From NCBI GenBank assembly GCA_021774205.1, contig JAJFJI010000360.1, positions 1 through 6,939 of the forward strand: a DNA stretch of 6,939 nucleotides, written 5' to 3'. The position numbers and the translations under genes were made by a program. Below, in pieces: positions 5,838-6,939 of this stretch (positions are counted from its first letter, which is position 1; every line of letters begins with the position of its first letter). The notes beneath the pieces were generated by a model, which was not told the origin of the DNA, ran no database searches, and saw nothing but the letters and a program-made list of their open reading frames with translations. This stretch comes from Nitrosomonas sp. GTDB taxonomy: Bacteria > Pseudomonadota > Gammaproteobacteria > Burkholderiales > Nitrosomonadaceae.

Positions 5838-6939
5838 ACCTGTTAGACAAACTAGATGCGGCAGCTACAGCTAGGAAAGCGTTATTACCCGATGGCGTCG
5901 GCGCTTTTGGCATCCCTATAGAAGAAATTTATTCATCGACTGAAGCAAGAATTGGCGATCGCCGTGTTCTCCTTCTTGGCACAAATAACTATCTTGGATT
6001 ATCTTTTGCACCCGAGTGTCTACAAGCGGCACATGAAGCCATTGACAAAGAAGGCACCGGCACAACTGGCTCACGCATGGCTAACGGGAGCTATCTTGGG
6101 CACCGTGCCCTTGAACAGGAATTCGCCGATTTTTATCAATGCCATTCAAGCATTGTGTTTACTACTGGTTATCAGGCAAATCTAGGGACCATATCGGGCC
6201 TGGTGGGTCCTGGTGACGTTGCCCTGATCGATGGTGATTCACATGCAAGTATTTATGATGGATGCACGCTGAGCGGCGCGGATATCATCCGCTTTCGCCA
6301 CAATGATGCAACCGATCTGGAAAAACGGCTTCGCCGCTTGGGCGAGCGTGCTCAGTCTACACTGATTATAGCTGAAGGCATTTATAGCATGCTGGGCGAC
6401 CAAGCACCATTGAAAGATATCGTTGACATCAAAAATAAATACAACAGCACCTTACTCTTGGATGAGGCACATTCGCTCGGCGTTCTGGGCGATACAGGCC
6501 AAGGCCTGGTAGAGAAGACCGGACTAATAAAAGAAGTTGACTTCATCACCGGAACTTTCAGCAAAAGTCTCTGCAGTATTGGCGGATATTGTGTCAGCAA
6601 TCATCCACAGTTAGATCAACTGCGCTATGTCAGCCACCCATATATATTCACTGCATCGCCTTCACCTGCGACGATCGCTTCGACCCGCTCAGCGCTGAAT
6701 TTGTTACGTAACGGAAAACACTTACGCCAGCAACTATGGAATAACGCTGAACAACTTTATACTAAACTCAGCGAAATTGGTTACCAACTCGGCCCCGAAC
6801 CTGGCCCAATTATTGCCGCCAATGTGGACAGTCCACAAAAAGCACTCGCGCTATGGAAAGGCCTGCTCGAACATAACATCTATGTAAATCTGATATTACC
6901 ACCCGCCGCGCCAGAAAATAAATCTCTGGTGCGATGCAG
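5834..6939 (+). CDS. spt: Serine palmitoyltransferase-like alpha-oxoamine synthase, 3' truncated
   Basis: A PLP enzyme of the alpha-oxoamine synthase family that should condense serine with a fatty-acyl thioester to 3-ketosphinganine, the first step of sphingolipid synthesis. The frame is open for 368 codons to the window edge. Comparison with the family suggests only a few dozen residues are missing, since the end (LPPAAPENKSLVRC) is the conserved strand before the C-terminus. Motifs: NNYLGL (51-56), GTTGSRMANGSYLGH (76-90), DSHASIYDGC with stacking His137 (135-144), EGIYSMLGDQAPLK (181-194), DEAHSLG with Asp210 and His213 (210-216), and PLP Lys244 in GTFSKSLCSIGGY (240-252). These match Sphingomonas-type SPT (H159, D231, H234, K265) with a constant offset of 21-22. 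The start is the ATG overlapping the acp stop. Neighbours suggest acyl-ACP, not acyl-CoA, as donor. KBL, BioF or CqsA-type enzymes are less likely from the SPT-specific motifs. Confidence 0.9.
   Translation, partial: MNLLDKLDAAATARKALLPDGVGAFGIPIEEIYSSTEARIGDRRVLLLGTNNYLGLSFAPECLQAAHEAIDKEGTGTTGSRMANGSYLGHRALEQEFADFYQCHSSIVFTTGYQANLGTISGLVGPGDVALIDGDSHASIYDGCTLSGADIIRFRHNDATDLEKRLRRLGERAQSTLIIAEGIYSMLGDQAPLKDIVDIKNKYNSTLLLDEAHSLGVLGDTGQGLVEKTGLIKEVDFITGTFSKSLCSIGGYCVSNHPQLDQLRYVSHPYIFTASPSPATIASTRSALNLLRNGKHLRQQLWNNAEQLYTKLSEIGYQLGPEPGPIIAANVDSPQKALALWKGLLEHNIYVNLILPPAAPENKSLVRC

Noticed and set aside
5952..6185. Alternative plus-strand reading frame of 77 codons
   Set aside because: It lies wholly inside the spt gene in another frame, and its translation has no recognisable features while spt shows clear family motifs.

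Overview
The window looks like chromosomal DNA from a Gram-negative bacterium, probably a proteobacterium. The AT-leaning composition, MnmH closely like the E. coli protein, and a Caulobacter-type sphingolipid gene set support this. A beta- or gammaproteobacterium is my guess and cannot be fixed from sequence alone. No RNA genes, insertion sequences or CRISPR arrays are visible. All five main genes are intact in frame; the first and last run off the window edges.

Left part (1-2360): the 3' end of a tandem-fused PhnE-type ABC permease on the plus strand converges, 20 bp apart, on mnmH (selU) on the minus strand. MnmH is the tRNA 2-selenouridine synthase. The pairing suggests the transporter may bring in a selenium oxyanion rather than a phosphonate; this is inference from context.

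Middle (2394-2802): a gene-poor, AT-rich divergent intergenic region of about 400 bp. It holds a perfect 11-bp tandem repeat, a possible sigma70 promoter, an 11-bp inverted repeat able to form a long hairpin, a 7-bp-arm palindrome, and a possible 27-codon leader ORF. The leader ORF's stop overlaps the TTG start of the next operon.

Right part (2803-6939): a tightly packed plus-strand operon of four genes. It encodes a fatty-acyl-AMP ligase (FAAL), an extended SDR dehydrogenase/epimerase-like protein, a dedicated acyl carrier protein, and an alpha-oxoamine synthase with serine palmitoyltransferase (SPT) motifs that is cut by the right edge just short of its C-terminus. This is the gene set and order of the Caulobacter ceramide pathway (acyl-ACP synthetase, cerR, acp, spt). 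The working model is that FAAL activates a fatty acid and loads it on the ACP. SPT condenses the acyl-ACP with serine to 3-ketosphinganine, and the SDR reduces a 3-keto intermediate. The N-acyltransferase (bacterial ceramide synthase) is not in the window and may lie downstream or elsewhere. The system is therefore known in outline. What is worth a second look is its host, its regulation, and the selenium-linked neighbourhood.
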